64,000 nucleotides of DNA from Dyadobacter sp. CECT 9275 (lineage in GTDB: Bacteria > Bacteroidota > Bacteroidia > Cytophagales > Spirosomataceae). Of this stretch, positions 17,266 through 26,522 are shown in pieces. The stretch's first letter is position 1. Each line of letters opens with the position of its first letter. The notes under the pieces were generated by a model. It saw nothing but the letters and a program-made list of their open reading frames with translations, did not search any database and had not been told where the DNA came from. The position numbers and the translations under genes were made by a program. The stretch covers positions 3,620,001-3,684,000 of the forward strand of contig NZ_CAJRAF010000002.1 of the NCBI RefSeq assembly GCF_907164905.1, written 5' to 3'.

Positions 17266-17865
17266 TTATGAATCATATCCCATAGAACTGGCATAACTTC
17301 TGAGTTTTTCTTTCAAAAGGTTACGCGCACGGTGTAGTCTTGAGCGGACTGTGCCAATGGGGATGTCCAGGATCTTTGCCATTTCTTCATAGGTGAAGCC
17401 CTCAATATCACAAAGAATAATAACCGTTCTGAAATCAACAGGCAGTGCATTGAGCGCATTGGCCACTTCATCGCCGATCAGCTCCTGTACGGCGTCGGCC
17501 CGCAGGTCGACGGTATAGGTGGTGTCTGACGCTTCTTCTGAGTTGTATGTGGTCTCAACTTCCTGATAATCTACTTTGGACGGCTCCTTACTTTTTTTGC
17601 GATAATCGTTAATAAAGCTGTTTTTTAATATTCTAAACAGCCAGGCTTTCGCATTGGTACCCTGTTCGAAAGAAGAAATAAAGCGAAAGGCCTTTAAGTA
17701 GGTATCCTGCACCAGGTCATTGGCGTCGTCTTCGTCCATTGTAAGACGGAAGGCGAAGTTATACATGGAGTCAATATGGGGCATGAACTCACGGTTGAAA
17801 ACTTCGTAGCGAAGGTCGTCCGTATATTCATTGTTCGCGAGCGTTTCTGACATGGCAACTATCAT
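17266..17865 (-). CDS. Sigma-70 family RNA polymerase sigma factor (ECF type)
   Basis: 199 residues; a second Met (MSETLANN, start near 17853) is equally plausible. Region 2 is seen in DANDLVQDTYLKAFRFISSF and AKAWLFRILKNSFINDYRKK, region 4 in GFTYEEMAKILDIPIGTVRS. An acidic insert of about 40 residues separates the two. Sigma, anti-sigma, gmk and nadD run leftward and are closely spaced. This conserved group in Bacteroidota is thought to serve envelope or oxidative stress responses, but the regulon cannot be seen here. Confidence 0.94.
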   Translation of the reverse strand: MIVAMSETLANNEYTDDLRYEVFNREFMPHIDSMYNFAFRLTMDEDDANDLVQDTYLKAFRFISSFEQGTNAKAWLFRILKNSFINDYRKKSKEPSKVDYQEVETTYNSEEASDTTYTVDLRADAVQELIGDEVANALNALPVDFRTVIILCDIEGFTYEEMAKILDIPIGTVRSRLHRARNLLKEKLRSYASSMGYDS

Positions 17866-18062
17866 AGGAATGCTGAATTTACAAAGATTAACAACAGCTC
17901 CAAATGGTACAAACTAAAATTTGATAAATGGCTGATGAAGCTGTATAAACGCCATCTTTTTCACGACAGGTAAATCCGCTGGTACGTATAAGCCTGAATC
18001 GTTAATCAATGTAGATACATCAAATTTCGAGCCAGGGGTAATGGTTCCGACAAATTGGCAGA

Positions 18063-18566
18063 TTACCTTCTTGAAAAAAGTTCCAGGATAATGATAAAGA
18101 CAAGTGTAAAGATGGCACTGGCAATAATTCTGACGAGGGAGTAAAGAATCATTCCCATATTGTTGATTTCGGCCAGGAACAACACGGCATGATGTATCAG
18201 GATGAGCGGGAACATGTAACCAAGAAAGGAAATAAAGCCCTGTGAGCGCATGCCGATATCTATCCTGTCCATTCCTTTTGACTCCATCTGATACCGGATC
18301 ACAAACGGGCGCAGGTAGGCTATCAGAACCGATGCGGCGGCATGCATGCCAAAGGTATTGGAGAATACGTCGACCACAAAACCAACTCCGAATGCGATCA
18401 GCAACAGATACATCCGGTCCGTTTCCACGGGGAGAAGTAAAATGGCCGCGATATACACGAAGCAAAAGCCGTAGTTAAACAATACCATGTTCCGCATGAA
18501 AAAGATCTGCAGCAACAGGTATAGCAAAACCATCAAAGTGGATTGTATCGCTTCGCGTAAACTCAT
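18063..18566 (-). CDS. mreD: Rod shape-determining protein MreD
   Basis: 167 residues with about five transmembrane helices and the typical MreD order. It is part of the elongasome that links cytoskeletal MreB to peptidoglycan synthesis. Its start overlaps the mreC stop by 4 bases (ATGA). Sequence conservation in this family is low, so the call rests mainly on topology and position. An overlapping open frame at 17914-18465 is a shadow. Confidence 0.88.
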   Translation of the reverse strand: MSLREAIQSTLMVLLYLLLQIFFMRNMVLFNYGFCFVYIAAILLLPVETDRMYLLLIAFGVGFVVDVFSNTFGMHAAASVLIAYLRPFVIRYQMESKGMDRIDIGMRSQGFISFLGYMFPLILIHHAVLFLAEINNMGMILYSLVRIIASAIFTLVFIIILELFSRR

Positions 18567-19402
18567 TTAGTAGTTTCTGTTCTTTGTTTAAGTTGTTCCT
18601 GCTCCCCAAGCTGTTGATTTTTGACTACATATACATAGGAAAGATTCCGAAAGTCAGTAGCCAGCTGCAGGACGATGTTGTAAAAAGTCTGATTAGGGTT
18701 TACTTCTACGCTTTCGACTTTTCCTACCATGATGCCCGGCGGGAAAACGGAGTTCTGGTTAGAGGTCACGGCAGAATCGCCTTTGTAAACCTTGGTATAT
18801 TTTGACACGTCAACCAGGTCAATCAGGTCGGGATCTTTGCCGGGCCATTTGGCATACCCTATCTCGTTACTTCTGACGAGCTTGGTTGAAACCATAAACT
18901 GGGAATGCAGTATGGAAGTGATGATGGAATAGTTTTCCGAACAGAAACGTACCTTACCCACCACACCTGTGGCCGAAATCACACCCATACCCGGCGCGAT
19001 GCCGTGGGCGGTACCTTTATCAATGGTGATTACATTGTTGGGTTTATTGGTCTCGTTGTCAACCACCTTGGCAACGGTATAGGAAAATCTCTCAGCAAAG
19101 GCAGAGTCGGGTACATAACCGGCAGGAGCATCCAGCGGTTTTGCCTGGCTCAGCGTAGCCACCAGCGCGTGAAGGTGCGCATTTTCACTGGCCAGGTCGG
19201 CATTGATATCGTCCAGGTGGGTATACTCGCTCACCGAGTTGGAGAGTGCGAGCGTTTTGGCTACGTAATAATTGGAGGTATTAAAATACGTCGCTCCCCA
19301 ATAGGTATTATTGCGCACAACCATCCAGATACTGAGTGTTTCCAGCAGCACGAATACCAGGAAAAATCGATTCCGTACAATGAAATCTACTAATTGGAGC
19401 AT
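18563..19402 (-). CDS. mreC: Cell shape-determining protein MreC
   Basis: 279 residues. An N-terminal membrane anchor (about 9-28), a short coiled coil (near 60-90) and a periplasmic beta domain with VITIDKGTAHGIAPGMGVI and GVVGKV, the family signature. It forms filaments in the periplasm that organise PBP2 and RodA. It lies about 70 bases downstream of mreB and overlaps mreD. Confidence 0.95.
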   Translation of the reverse strand: MLQLVDFIVRNRFFLVFVLLETLSIWMVVRNNTYWGATYFNTSNYYVAKTLALSNSVSEYTHLDDINADLASENAHLHALVATLSQAKPLDAPAGYVPDSAFAERFSYTVAKVVDNETNKPNNVITIDKGTAHGIAPGMGVISATGVVGKVRFCSENYSIITSILHSQFMVSTKLVRSNEIGYAKWPGKDPDLIDLVDVSKYTKVYKGDSAVTSNQNSVFPPGIMVGKVESVEVNPNQTFYNIVLQLATDFRNLSYVYVVKNQQLGEQEQLKQRTETTK

Positions 19403-19471
19403 GGGCTATCCTATTCCTTCGCAGAATGTCACGGATGCGTTTCCAAATGACGTCCTGCGAACGATCCAGCA

Positions 19472-20497
19472 CTAAGATATTAAAACTGGCTTATAAAGCT
19501 CAAGATTTTTGAGAACTTCTCCGGTTCCTTTTACAACCGCCTTTAAAGGATCGTCAGCGATGTGGACGGGGAGTTTGGTTTTCTGTGCAATCCTGCGGTC
19601 GAGCCCGTGGATAAGAGCCCCTCCTCCTGTCAGATAAATACCATTTTTAAAGATATCTGCCGAAAGTTCCGGCGGAGCAATTTCCAGTGCTTTCATCACC
19701 CCTTCCTCAATTTTGGAAATGGATTTATCCAGCGAGTAGGCAATTTCACTATAAGTAACCCTGATCTCCTTGGGAATACCCGTCATCAGGTCACGTCCGC
19801 GGATCAGGTAGTCTTCCAACGGTACTTCTAGCTCAGGAGAAGCGGATCCGATCGCCATTTTTATCAGCTCGGCAGAGCGCTCGCCGATCAGAAGATTATG
19901 TTCGCGGCGCATGTAATCCACGATGTCACGGGTGAAAACATCACCTGCGATTCTTACGGATTGTTCACAAACAATACCCGACAAAGCAATGACGGCAATT
20001 TCAGTAGTACCACCGCCGATATCGACGATCATAACGCCATTCGGCTGGGTAATATCAATCCCGATACCTATTGCGGCGGCAATCGGCTCATGAACCATGT
20101 ACACCTCTTTTGCGCCGGCGTGTTCACAGGAATCTTTTACAGCGCGTTTTTCAACTTCGGTAATGCCCGAGGGAATACATACCACCATGCGGTGCGAAGG
20201 GGTAAAAAACCTGCTTCCTGTATCGATCATCTTGATCATACCCCTGATCATCATCTCTGCTGCTGTGAAATCGGCAATCACACCATCTTTTAACGGGCGG
20301 ATGGTCTTAATATTTTCGTTTGTTTTTTCATGCATCTGCATTGCCGTATGACCGATGGCCAGCACCTTTCCGGTGGTTTTATCCATTGCAATAATGGAAG
20401 GTTCATCAACGACAACGGTATCTTTGTGAATGATAAGCGTGTTGGCCGTACCCAAATCTATTGCTATATCACTTGTCAAAAAATCAAACAATCCCAT
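19472..20497 (-). CDS. mreB: Rod shape-determining protein MreB (actin-like)
   Basis: 341 residues, full length. Actin-fold ATPase motifs are visible: phosphate 1 IAIDLGTANT, phosphate 2 MIVDIGGGTTE, and adenosine-binding TGGGALIHGLD. It forms membrane-bound filaments that direct lateral wall growth. It is the first gene of mreBCD, transcribed leftward from a recognisable promoter about 40 bases upstream. mrdA (PBP2) and rodA, which often follow mreD in Bacteroidota, are not next to it. Confidence 0.98.
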   Translation of the reverse strand: MGLFDFLTSDIAIDLGTANTLIIHKDTVVVDEPSIIAMDKTTGKVLAIGHTAMQMHEKTNENIKTIRPLKDGVIADFTAAEMMIRGMIKMIDTGSRFFTPSHRMVVCIPSGITEVEKRAVKDSCEHAGAKEVYMVHEPIAAAIGIGIDITQPNGVMIVDIGGGTTEIAVIALSGIVCEQSVRIAGDVFTRDIVDYMRREHNLLIGERSAELIKMAIGSASPELEVPLEDYLIRGRDLMTGIPKEIRVTYSEIAYSLDKSISKIEEGVMKALEIAPPELSADIFKNGIYLTGGGALIHGLDRRIAQKTKLPVHIADDPLKAVVKGTGEVLKNLELYKPVLIS

Positions 20498-20538
20498 ATA
20501 TATGTTAAATATTTTATCTCATTGTAATTTTAGGTGTG

Positions 20539-20568
20539 CAAAATTACAGATAATTACCCACAAACAAA
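20539..20568 (-). promoter_or_regulatory. Promoter of mreBCD
   Basis: On the minus strand: -33 TTTG (20565-20568), 18 bases, -7 TAATTTTG (20539-20546), matching the Bacteroidota consensus. The start codon of mreB is about 40 bases further on. Confidence 0.65.
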
Positions 20569-20673
20569 GGCATTTAATAAATTTAGGGGATTGCGCAGTA
20601 ACAAGCCAGTAGGGCCGTCTTAGGTCTTGTTTAAATATAGAATTTGCAAATCCTGTGTACCTTTGTTTTCACT

Positions 20674-22173
20674 ATGGGAATCAGAGCACTATTAAGCGAG
20701 CCATTGGCTAAGTACATCGTTCAAAAGCAAAGGGAATGGATTGAACGGAGTGTGGAAGTTCAGGAAGAATGGCGAAAAAGGCTGGTAAAACAAGCGGGGG
20801 CAACTCAGTTTGGAAAGGATCATTTTTTCAGGGACATCCATTCCTATGCCGATTTCAGACAGGCTGTGCCTATAAGCGATTATGAAGACATCAAAGGATA
20901 TATAGCGCGTATCAAACAGGGAGAGGAAAATATACTCTGGCCAGGGAAACCTCTGTACTTTGCCAAAACATCCGGCACCACATCCGGCACCAAATACATT
21001 CCGATTTCGAAAGATTCCATATCCAATCATATCGACTCTGCGCGTAATGCGATACTTAACTATATAGCCGAAACGAAGAAAGCGGCTTTTCTGGACAAAA
21101 AGCTTATTTTTCTTTCCGGAAGTCCGGTTCTGACCGAGACAGGCGGAGTGCTCACAGGCAGGCTCTCTGGCATTTCAAACCACCATGTTCCGGCCTATCT
21201 GCGCTCCAATCAGCTTCCAAGTTACGAAACCAACTGCATTGAAGACTGGGAAACGAAACTTGAAAAAATCATTGACGAAACGCTGGGTCAGCCGATGTCA
21301 CTCATCTCTGGGATACCTCCCTGGGTACAGATGTACTTCGACAGGATCATTGAACGGACAGGCAGACAGATCAAGGATGTATTTCCTGACTTCTCCCTGT
21401 TTATTTACGGAGGTGTGAATTTTGAACCTTACCGGGCCAAATTATTTGAGTCGATAGGCAAGCCTGTGGACTCCATTGAGCTATACCCTGCATCGGAGGG
21501 GTTTCTGGCTTACCAGGATTCTCAGTATGAAGAGGGGATGCTGCTGTTGCTTAACACAGGTATCTTTTACGAATTTATACCTGCCGAGAACTATTATGAT
21601 GAAAACCCGGTGCGGTTGTCAATAGGGGAGGTAGAGGTTGGCCGGAATTATGCTGTGATCATCAACAGTAACGCCGGGCTCTGGGGATACTCGATCGGCG
21701 ATACTGTCAGGTTTGTTTCCACAAATCCTTACCGCGTAATTGTCAGCGGGCGGATCAAGCATTTTATATCTGCATTCGGGGAGCATGTTATTGGCGAGGA
21801 AATAGAGAAAGCATTGCAATACGCGATGACCCGTCACCCGGAGGTGGAGGTTACTGAATTTACCGTGGCGCCCATGGTGTCTCCGGCGGAAGGCCTGCCG
21901 TACCATGAATGGCTGATCGAATTTGCAAGGGAACCGGCTAGTCCGGAGCAATTTGCCCAGGACATAGACCAGAAGCTGACGGAACTGAACGTATATTACG
22001 ATGACCTTATTACCGGAAATATTCTTCGCCGTCTGATCATTAAGAATTTACCTAAGAATGCATTCATCAATTATATGCGGTCACAAGGGAAACTGGGCGG
22101 ACAAAATAAAGTCCCGAGGCTTTCCAATGACCGGAAAATTGCGGATGAACTGTCGGGGCTAGCAACTTCCTGA
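20674..22173 (+). CDS. GH3-family acyl-acid amido synthetase-like protein
   Basis: 499 residues from the ATG at 20674, chosen because MGIRALLSEPLAKYI matches the family N-terminus; an upstream TTG extends the frame but is not needed. ANL-superfamily adenylating motifs: ATP-binding AKTSGTTSGTKYIPIS, then YGGVNFEPY and ELYPASEGF. Plant GH3 enzymes conjugate jasmonate or auxin to amino acids; the role in Bacteroidota is not known. A TACCTTTG -7 element (20658-20665) lies only 8 bases before the start, suggesting a very short leader. dxr follows after 27 bases, so they may be co-transcribed. Confidence 0.88.
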   Translation: MGIRALLSEPLAKYIVQKQREWIERSVEVQEEWRKRLVKQAGATQFGKDHFFRDIHSYADFRQAVPISDYEDIKGYIARIKQGEENILWPGKPLYFAKTSGTTSGTKYIPISKDSISNHIDSARNAILNYIAETKKAAFLDKKLIFLSGSPVLTETGGVLTGRLSGISNHHVPAYLRSNQLPSYETNCIEDWETKLEKIIDETLGQPMSLISGIPPWVQMYFDRIIERTGRQIKDVFPDFSLFIYGGVNFEPYRAKLFESIGKPVDSIELYPASEGFLAYQDSQYEEGMLLLLNTGIFYEFIPAENYYDENPVRLSIGEVEVGRNYAVIINSNAGLWGYSIGDTVRFVSTNPYRVIVSGRIKHFISAFGEHVIGEEIEKALQYAMTRHPEVEVTEFTVAPMVSPAEGLPYHEWLIEFAREPASPEQFAQDIDQKLTELNVYYDDLITGNILRRLIIKNLPKNAFINYMRSQGKLGGQNKVPRLSNDRKIADELSGLATS

Positions 22174-22200
22174 CCAACACGTTTTAATGAAGCCCATTGT

Positions 22201-23364
22201 ATGAATAAAAAAGGGATTGCCATTCTGGGTTCAACCGGCTCAATCGGGACACAGGCGCTGGAGGTGATCAGAGCCAACAGTAGTTCTTTTTCAGTAGAAG
22301 TCTTAACCGCACGGAGCAACGCGGAGCTGCTTATCCGGCAGGCGATCGAATTCCGGCCAAAGGAAGTAGTAATTACTACCCAGAGCCTATATAATCAGGT
22401 TGCCGGGGCGTTGCGCAATCTTCCCATCAAAATATATGCAGGTGATGAAGCCCTGGGCGATGTGGTGCAGTCGGGCTCGGTGGATATGGTATTGACGGCT
22501 ATGGTAGGTTATTCCGGCTTGCTGCCAACGATTAAAGCCATTGGGGCGGGAAAAGATATCGCGCTGGCCAATAAAGAAACCCTGGTAGTTGCGGGAGAGC
22601 TTGTTACCTCTCTGGCAAGGGAAAACGGGGTCCATATTTTTCCGGTTGATTCAGAACATTCAGCCATTTTTCAATGCCTGGCCGGAGAAGCAGATAACCG
22701 CATTGAAAAAATCATCCTGACAGCCTCGGGAGGACCTTTCAGAGGAAAGGACAGGGCGTTTTTGGCCGGTGTTACCAGGCAGCAGGCGCTCAGGCACCCG
22801 AACTGGAGCATGGGTGCCAAAATTACCATTGACTCGGCAACTTTAATGAATAAAGGCCTCGAGGTTATTGAAGCCAAATGGCTTTTTGATCTGGAACCTT
22901 CCCGGATCGATGTAATTGTGCATCCGCAAAGCATCATTCATTCCATGGTTCAGTTTGGCGACGGCAGCATTAAAGCACAGATGGGATTGCCGGACATGAA
23001 ACTACCCATACAGTACGCCCTTGGCTATCCCAAAAGGCTTCAGTCCGATTTTCCGAGATTTGATTTCAGCAACTATCCCTCACTTACTTTTGAAAAACCT
23101 GACCTGGAAACTTTCCGAAATCTGGTTCTTGCTTACGAAGCATTGGAAAAGGGTGGAAATGCAGCCTGTGTTGTTAATGCAGCCAATGAAATAGCGGTAG
23201 AAGCGTTTTTACAGGAGAAAATAGGTTTTCTTGAAATATCTGATGTAATTATTGATAGTGTCGCCAAAATTAAGTTTATAAAAAAACCATCTTTTCAGGA
23301 CTACGTTGAAACGGATCAGGAAACAAGGCGTTTTGCAACAAATATGATACAAGTCAGGATTTAG
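22201..23364 (+). CDS. dxr: 1-deoxy-D-xylulose 5-phosphate reductoisomerase
   Basis: 387 residues. It converts DXP to MEP with NADPH, the first committed step of the MEP isoprenoid pathway. The dinucleotide-binding GSTGSIGTQALEVI is at the N-terminus, the metal-binding segment PVDSEHSAIFQ is in the middle, and NHPNWSMG-type substrate loop residues appear as RHPNWSMGAKITIDSATLMN (near residues 200-220). Its pathway partner dxs lies at 57519 in the same window. A small membrane protein gene begins directly after its stop codon. Confidence 0.97.
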   Translation: MNKKGIAILGSTGSIGTQALEVIRANSSSFSVEVLTARSNAELLIRQAIEFRPKEVVITTQSLYNQVAGALRNLPIKIYAGDEALGDVVQSGSVDMVLTAMVGYSGLLPTIKAIGAGKDIALANKETLVVAGELVTSLARENGVHIFPVDSEHSAIFQCLAGEADNRIEKIILTASGGPFRGKDRAFLAGVTRQQALRHPNWSMGAKITIDSATLMNKGLEVIEAKWLFDLEPSRIDVIVHPQSIIHSMVQFGDGSIKAQMGLPDMKLPIQYALGYPKRLQSDFPRFDFSNYPSLTFEKPDLETFRNLVLAYEALEKGGNAACVVNAANEIAVEAFLQEKIGFLEISDVIIDSVAKIKFIKKPSFQDYVETDQETRRFATNMIQVRI

Positions 23365-23814
23365 ATGAAAAGCGAATTTTTAAAATATCTTTCGGTAGCA
23401 CTTGCCAGCACTCTGAAGTTTTTCGGGGGGCCTATCACCGGTGTTGTCCTGAAACTTAACTGGGTAGAAACCGCAATATGTTCTGCTGCGGGGATGATGT
23501 TTACGGTATTTCTGCTTACTTATGTAGGAAAGGGGATACAGGCATTGACCGCAAAGAGAAGGAAAACACCCCCCAAAAGATTTACAAGAACAAATCGGCT
23601 GGCGGTCAGAATCTGGAAAAAGTTTGGGATCGTTGGGATTGCGTTTCTTACACCACCGTTATTTACACCCCTGTTTGGCCCGATTCTGGCGGTGGCCTTT
23701 AAGGTACCGCGTGCTTCTATTTTTTTGTGGATGGCTGTGAGTGCAGTAGCCTGGGGCCTCGGAATTTCCTACATTGCGCACAAGGTTACGTTTATCCAGG
23801 AATGGTTCAGATAG
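23365..23814 (+). CDS. Small membrane protein, DedA/small multidrug-export-like
   Basis: 149 residues. The ATG immediately follows the dxr stop codon (TAGATG), so translation is likely coupled. About four hydrophobic segments, with a basic loop (RKTPPKRFTRTNRLAVRIWKK) and TPPLFTPLFGPILAVAFKVPR, similar in pattern to small multidrug-export/SNARE-associated families. The family assignment is tentative and no function is claimed. Confidence 0.75.
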   Translation: MKSEFLKYLSVALASTLKFFGGPITGVVLKLNWVETAICSAAGMMFTVFLLTYVGKGIQALTAKRRKTPPKRFTRTNRLAVRIWKKFGIVGIAFLTPPLFTPLFGPILAVAFKVPRASIFLWMAVSAVAWGLGISYIAHKVTFIQEWFR

Positions 23815-23870
23815 CAGGCGCGGCGTCGGTCCGGCATTAAATCCTTGTTTCCGCTCTATATCCCGTACGC

Positions 23871-24635
23871 CTATCTGCTGACTTCCTTTTTAGGGGCAAG
23901 GTCCTTTTTCATAAAATCGCCCTGGGAGAAATACTTTTCTATCAGGCAGTACATCAGGATGAAAAAGTAACGGCTGCCCATTTCCTTTATTTTAAGTTTG
24001 GATTCGCCGTATTTCCGGTTGGTCCAGCTGTTGGGCACTACCGCGTAGTTATAACCACGTACTATTGCTTTCAAGGGTAGCTCGATGGTCAGGTTAAAAT
24101 GGGGTGCAAGAAACGGTTTGATACCTTCAATCGTCTCGCGTTTATAAAGCTTAAAAGCATTGGTGGTATCATTATATTTGATACCCATTACCATTCTTAC
24201 AATAAAATTAGCGACCCGGTTAATCACTTTTTTAAGTGCGGGGTAATCAATAACCTGTCCTCCTTTTTCCCAGCGCGACCCGAAAACGCAGTCATAGCCG
24301 CCTTCTACCATTTTTTTGTAATATTTCACGAGGTCCTCAGGATCGTCTGACATATCGGCCATGAAAACAGCCACACAGTCTCCACTGAAACGTTCCAGGC
24401 CATATCTTACGGCATACCCAAAACCGTTGGGACCGGGGTTGGTATAATACACCAGCTCGGGAATTTGCTCGGAAAGTTGCTGAAGAACCGCCAGTGTCCC
24501 GTCTTTGGAGTTGTCATTGGTGACACAAATCTCATGCGGGATATCGTATTTGTTTAACGTATTATGCAGCGATGTCAGGGTGTGTGTAATGGACTCCTCC
24601 TCGTTATAAGCTGGTATTACGACGCTTAGCTTCAT
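23871..24635 (-). CDS. Glycosyltransferase family 2 (dolichyl-phosphate-sugar synthase-like)
   Basis: 254 residues. GT-A fold with N-terminal LSVVIPAYNEEESI and the nucleotide-sugar-binding acidic motif ADMSDDPED near residue 95. The overall pattern resembles polyprenyl-phosphate mannose or glucose synthases without a membrane domain. It probably charges a lipid carrier for surface-glycan synthesis. It is followed in the same direction, upstream, by another GT2, a PhyH-type oxygenase and a beta-propeller protein. Confidence 0.9.
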   Translation of the reverse strand: MKLSVVIPAYNEEESITHTLTSLHNTLNKYDIPHEICVTNDNSKDGTLAVLQQLSEQIPELVYYTNPGPNGFGYAVRYGLERFSGDCVAVFMADMSDDPEDLVKYYKKMVEGGYDCVFGSRWEKGGQVIDYPALKKVINRVANFIVRMVMGIKYNDTTNAFKLYKRETIEGIKPFLAPHFNLTIELPLKAIVRGYNYAVVPNSWTNRKYGESKLKIKEMGSRYFFILMYCLIEKYFSQGDFMKKDLAPKKEVSR

Positions 24636-24691
24636 TCGTTGTTAAAGTTGAAAACACTACAAATTAAAGATTATTAATCCGATCTGCCAAT

Positions 24692-25501
24692 TTATGCGGG
24701 TGGAAGTATCTGGTCGTACCTGGCCACTGTTTCGGAAATGATGGTGTCGTATCGGTAATCCAGCCATTTATTTACGTTTTCAAACATTTCTTTCCTGTTC
24801 TTCACAAAGCCGATGTTTGTTTGGGCATGCACATTACTTAGCCCCGCATGATGCTTGCGGTAAACCCCCATGGTTTCGGGGATATACCCTATACCTCCCT
24901 GGGCAGCAAGCTGTATCATGATGGCCCAGTCACCCGCCGCGGCGCTGGCATGCCACGGTGCAAAATCATGATCCAGGAAATGATTTCGGTAAAGCCAGCT
25001 GGCGGTTGCCATAAACCATTTGTCTGCCAGAATATCGGCTATTGAGGAAGTAAGTTTCTGATCTTCGGCATTAAATAAATGAGAAGGAGACCCATCCTCA
25101 TAAATCACCAGCATGTTGTGATGACAAATGTAAAAGTCGGGGTGGGAATCTAAAAAATCGACCTGTTTTTGTAGTTTAAAAGGATCCGTCCAGTAATCAT
25201 CTCCTTCGCACATGGCCACATACTGGCCGCAGCAGGCTTTTATAAGGCCCAAAACGTTGTTTCTTCCTGCAAATTCCCTTGGCTCAGCCGGCCCCTGATT
25301 GACCTCGTGCAAAAATGCGCGTATGCGGCCCGGGTATGCCGCTTCATATTGGCGGATGATTTCGGCTGTCTGGTCGGTAGAGGCGTCATCTCCGATCACA
25401 ATCTCAAATGGGAAATTTGTTTGCTGGGAAAGTGCGCCTTCCAGCATCTGGGCAATATACTTTTCGTGATTATAAGTAGGGACGCAAACCGAAACCTTCA
25501 T
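24692..25501 (-). CDS. Glycosyltransferase family 2
   Basis: 269 residues. N-terminal VSVCVPTYNHEKYIAQML and IGDDASTDQT, then the acidic EGDDYWTDPFKLQKQ region, are hallmarks of GT2 enzymes adding sugars to polysaccharide. No membrane segment. Donor and acceptor are not predictable. It lies in the glycan-type cluster at 23871-28798. Confidence 0.92.
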   Translation of the reverse strand: MKVSVCVPTYNHEKYIAQMLEGALSQQTNFPFEIVIGDDASTDQTAEIIRQYEAAYPGRIRAFLHEVNQGPAEPREFAGRNNVLGLIKACCGQYVAMCEGDDYWTDPFKLQKQVDFLDSHPDFYICHHNMLVIYEDGSPSHLFNAEDQKLTSSIADILADKWFMATASWLYRNHFLDHDFAPWHASAAAGDWAIMIQLAAQGGIGYIPETMGVYRKHHAGLSNVHAQTNIGFVKNRKEMFENVNKWLDYRYDTIISETVARYDQILPPA

Positions 25502-25510
25502 AATAAAAAT

Positions 25511-25536
25511 AGCATTGGCCCGAGTGAGCCAATGCT
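25511..25536 (-). terminator. Hairpin between the PhyH-type and GT2 genes
   Basis: AGCATTGGC (25511-25519) and GCCAATGCT (25528-25536) form a perfect 9-bp stem. On the minus strand it is followed by ATTTTTATT. It may terminate or attenuate the transcript before the downstream GT2 gene. Confidence 0.55.
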
Positions 25537-25556
25537 GTAATTAAGTTTTTATATCA

Positions 25557-26375
25557 TTAACTGAATACCTCCTGCAACTGCGCTACGGTCGGGAAGTCCG
25601 GCGTAACCAGTTCTTTTTCAGGTTGATAGATATAGGCCATCGGGTAGCCACGTTCAATAAAAGTAGGCTCGTCCAGGTTATTATACCGCAGCTGTACCGA
25701 CCAGCGGATGTTATTGGTGATGTTGTTCCCTGACTGGTGGATCAGGAAAGCGGAAAACACAAGGATGTCTCCCACCTGAAATTCTGTCTGGATGAAGGCA
25801 TCTTCTTTCAGATCAGCAGTGATACCGCCCTGATAGCCCGATGTACTGGATTCCTGAAGTCCTATCTTGTGGCTACCCGGAATAACCTGAAGGGCGCCGA
25901 TGTCTGCTCCGGCGTCCACCATCGGGAACCAAATGACCGTACTGTCCAGCGAGCCCTGGCCGGTTCGCCAGTCCTGATGCGCATCCAGTTTCCAGTGTTT
26001 GCTGCCGTTCTTTGACAAAAACCTGCTGTTAAACTGCATGGCGGCCCGTGCGCCTATGATCGGACTGCTCAATCCAACTTCTTTCAAAACAGCTTCGATT
26101 TTGGGGTCTACGCCCAGCCGGTGCAGTGAAAAAGAATGCTGAACCGTTTTCCCGGTATTGACAAATGCGGTGAAATCCTTTTCAAAAAATTCGAACATAG
26201 CATTCTCGAATTCCGACTTGTTGTCAATATCAACAGATTTGCCCGTTACACGTTTGATCTGCACCGCGAATATTTTGCGGGCTTCGGTATAAATTTCGTT
26301 GACAATTTCTTTGTCCAGAAAGTTTCTTAATATGACGAACCCGTCTTCATTGAATTGTTTCCGTATTTCACTCAT
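25557..26375 (-). CDS. Phytanoyl-CoA dioxygenase (PhyH) family protein
   Basis: 272 residues. Double-stranded beta-helix Fe(II)/2-oxoglutarate oxygenase with the iron triad HxD...H: H and D in DAHQDWRTG, the distal H in FLIHQSGNN, and an Arg in NIRWSVQLRYN suited to bind 2-oxoglutarate. Bacterial relatives hydroxylate small metabolites or sugar-linked groups. Its place between a GT2 and a glycosidase-like gene suggests tailoring of a glycan or its precursor, but this is inferred from position only. Confidence 0.88.
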   Translation of the reverse strand: MSEIRKQFNEDGFVILRNFLDKEIVNEIYTEARKIFAVQIKRVTGKSVDIDNKSEFENAMFEFFEKDFTAFVNTGKTVQHSFSLHRLGVDPKIEAVLKEVGLSSPIIGARAAMQFNSRFLSKNGSKHWKLDAHQDWRTGQGSLDSTVIWFPMVDAGADIGALQVIPGSHKIGLQESSTSGYQGGITADLKEDAFIQTEFQVGDILVFSAFLIHQSGNNITNNIRWSVQLRYNNLDEPTFIERGYPMAYIYQPEKELVTPDFPTVAQLQEVFS

Positions 26376-26522
26376 AATTTTTCTGTTTAAGATTTATGAT
26401 CACTGAAAGTGTACTAGCCACGTTTCCCGATCAAAATTATAACTCAACTTCCACCTGATTTATGACATCAGTCAGCAAAATTTCAGGATCATCCGCATGA
26501 AAACCGGGTTGTATTTATTTTC

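Noticed and set aside
17914..18465. 183-codon open frame overlapping mreD in another frame
   Set aside because: mreD has the right topology and overlaps mreC by ATGA; this frame is a shadow.
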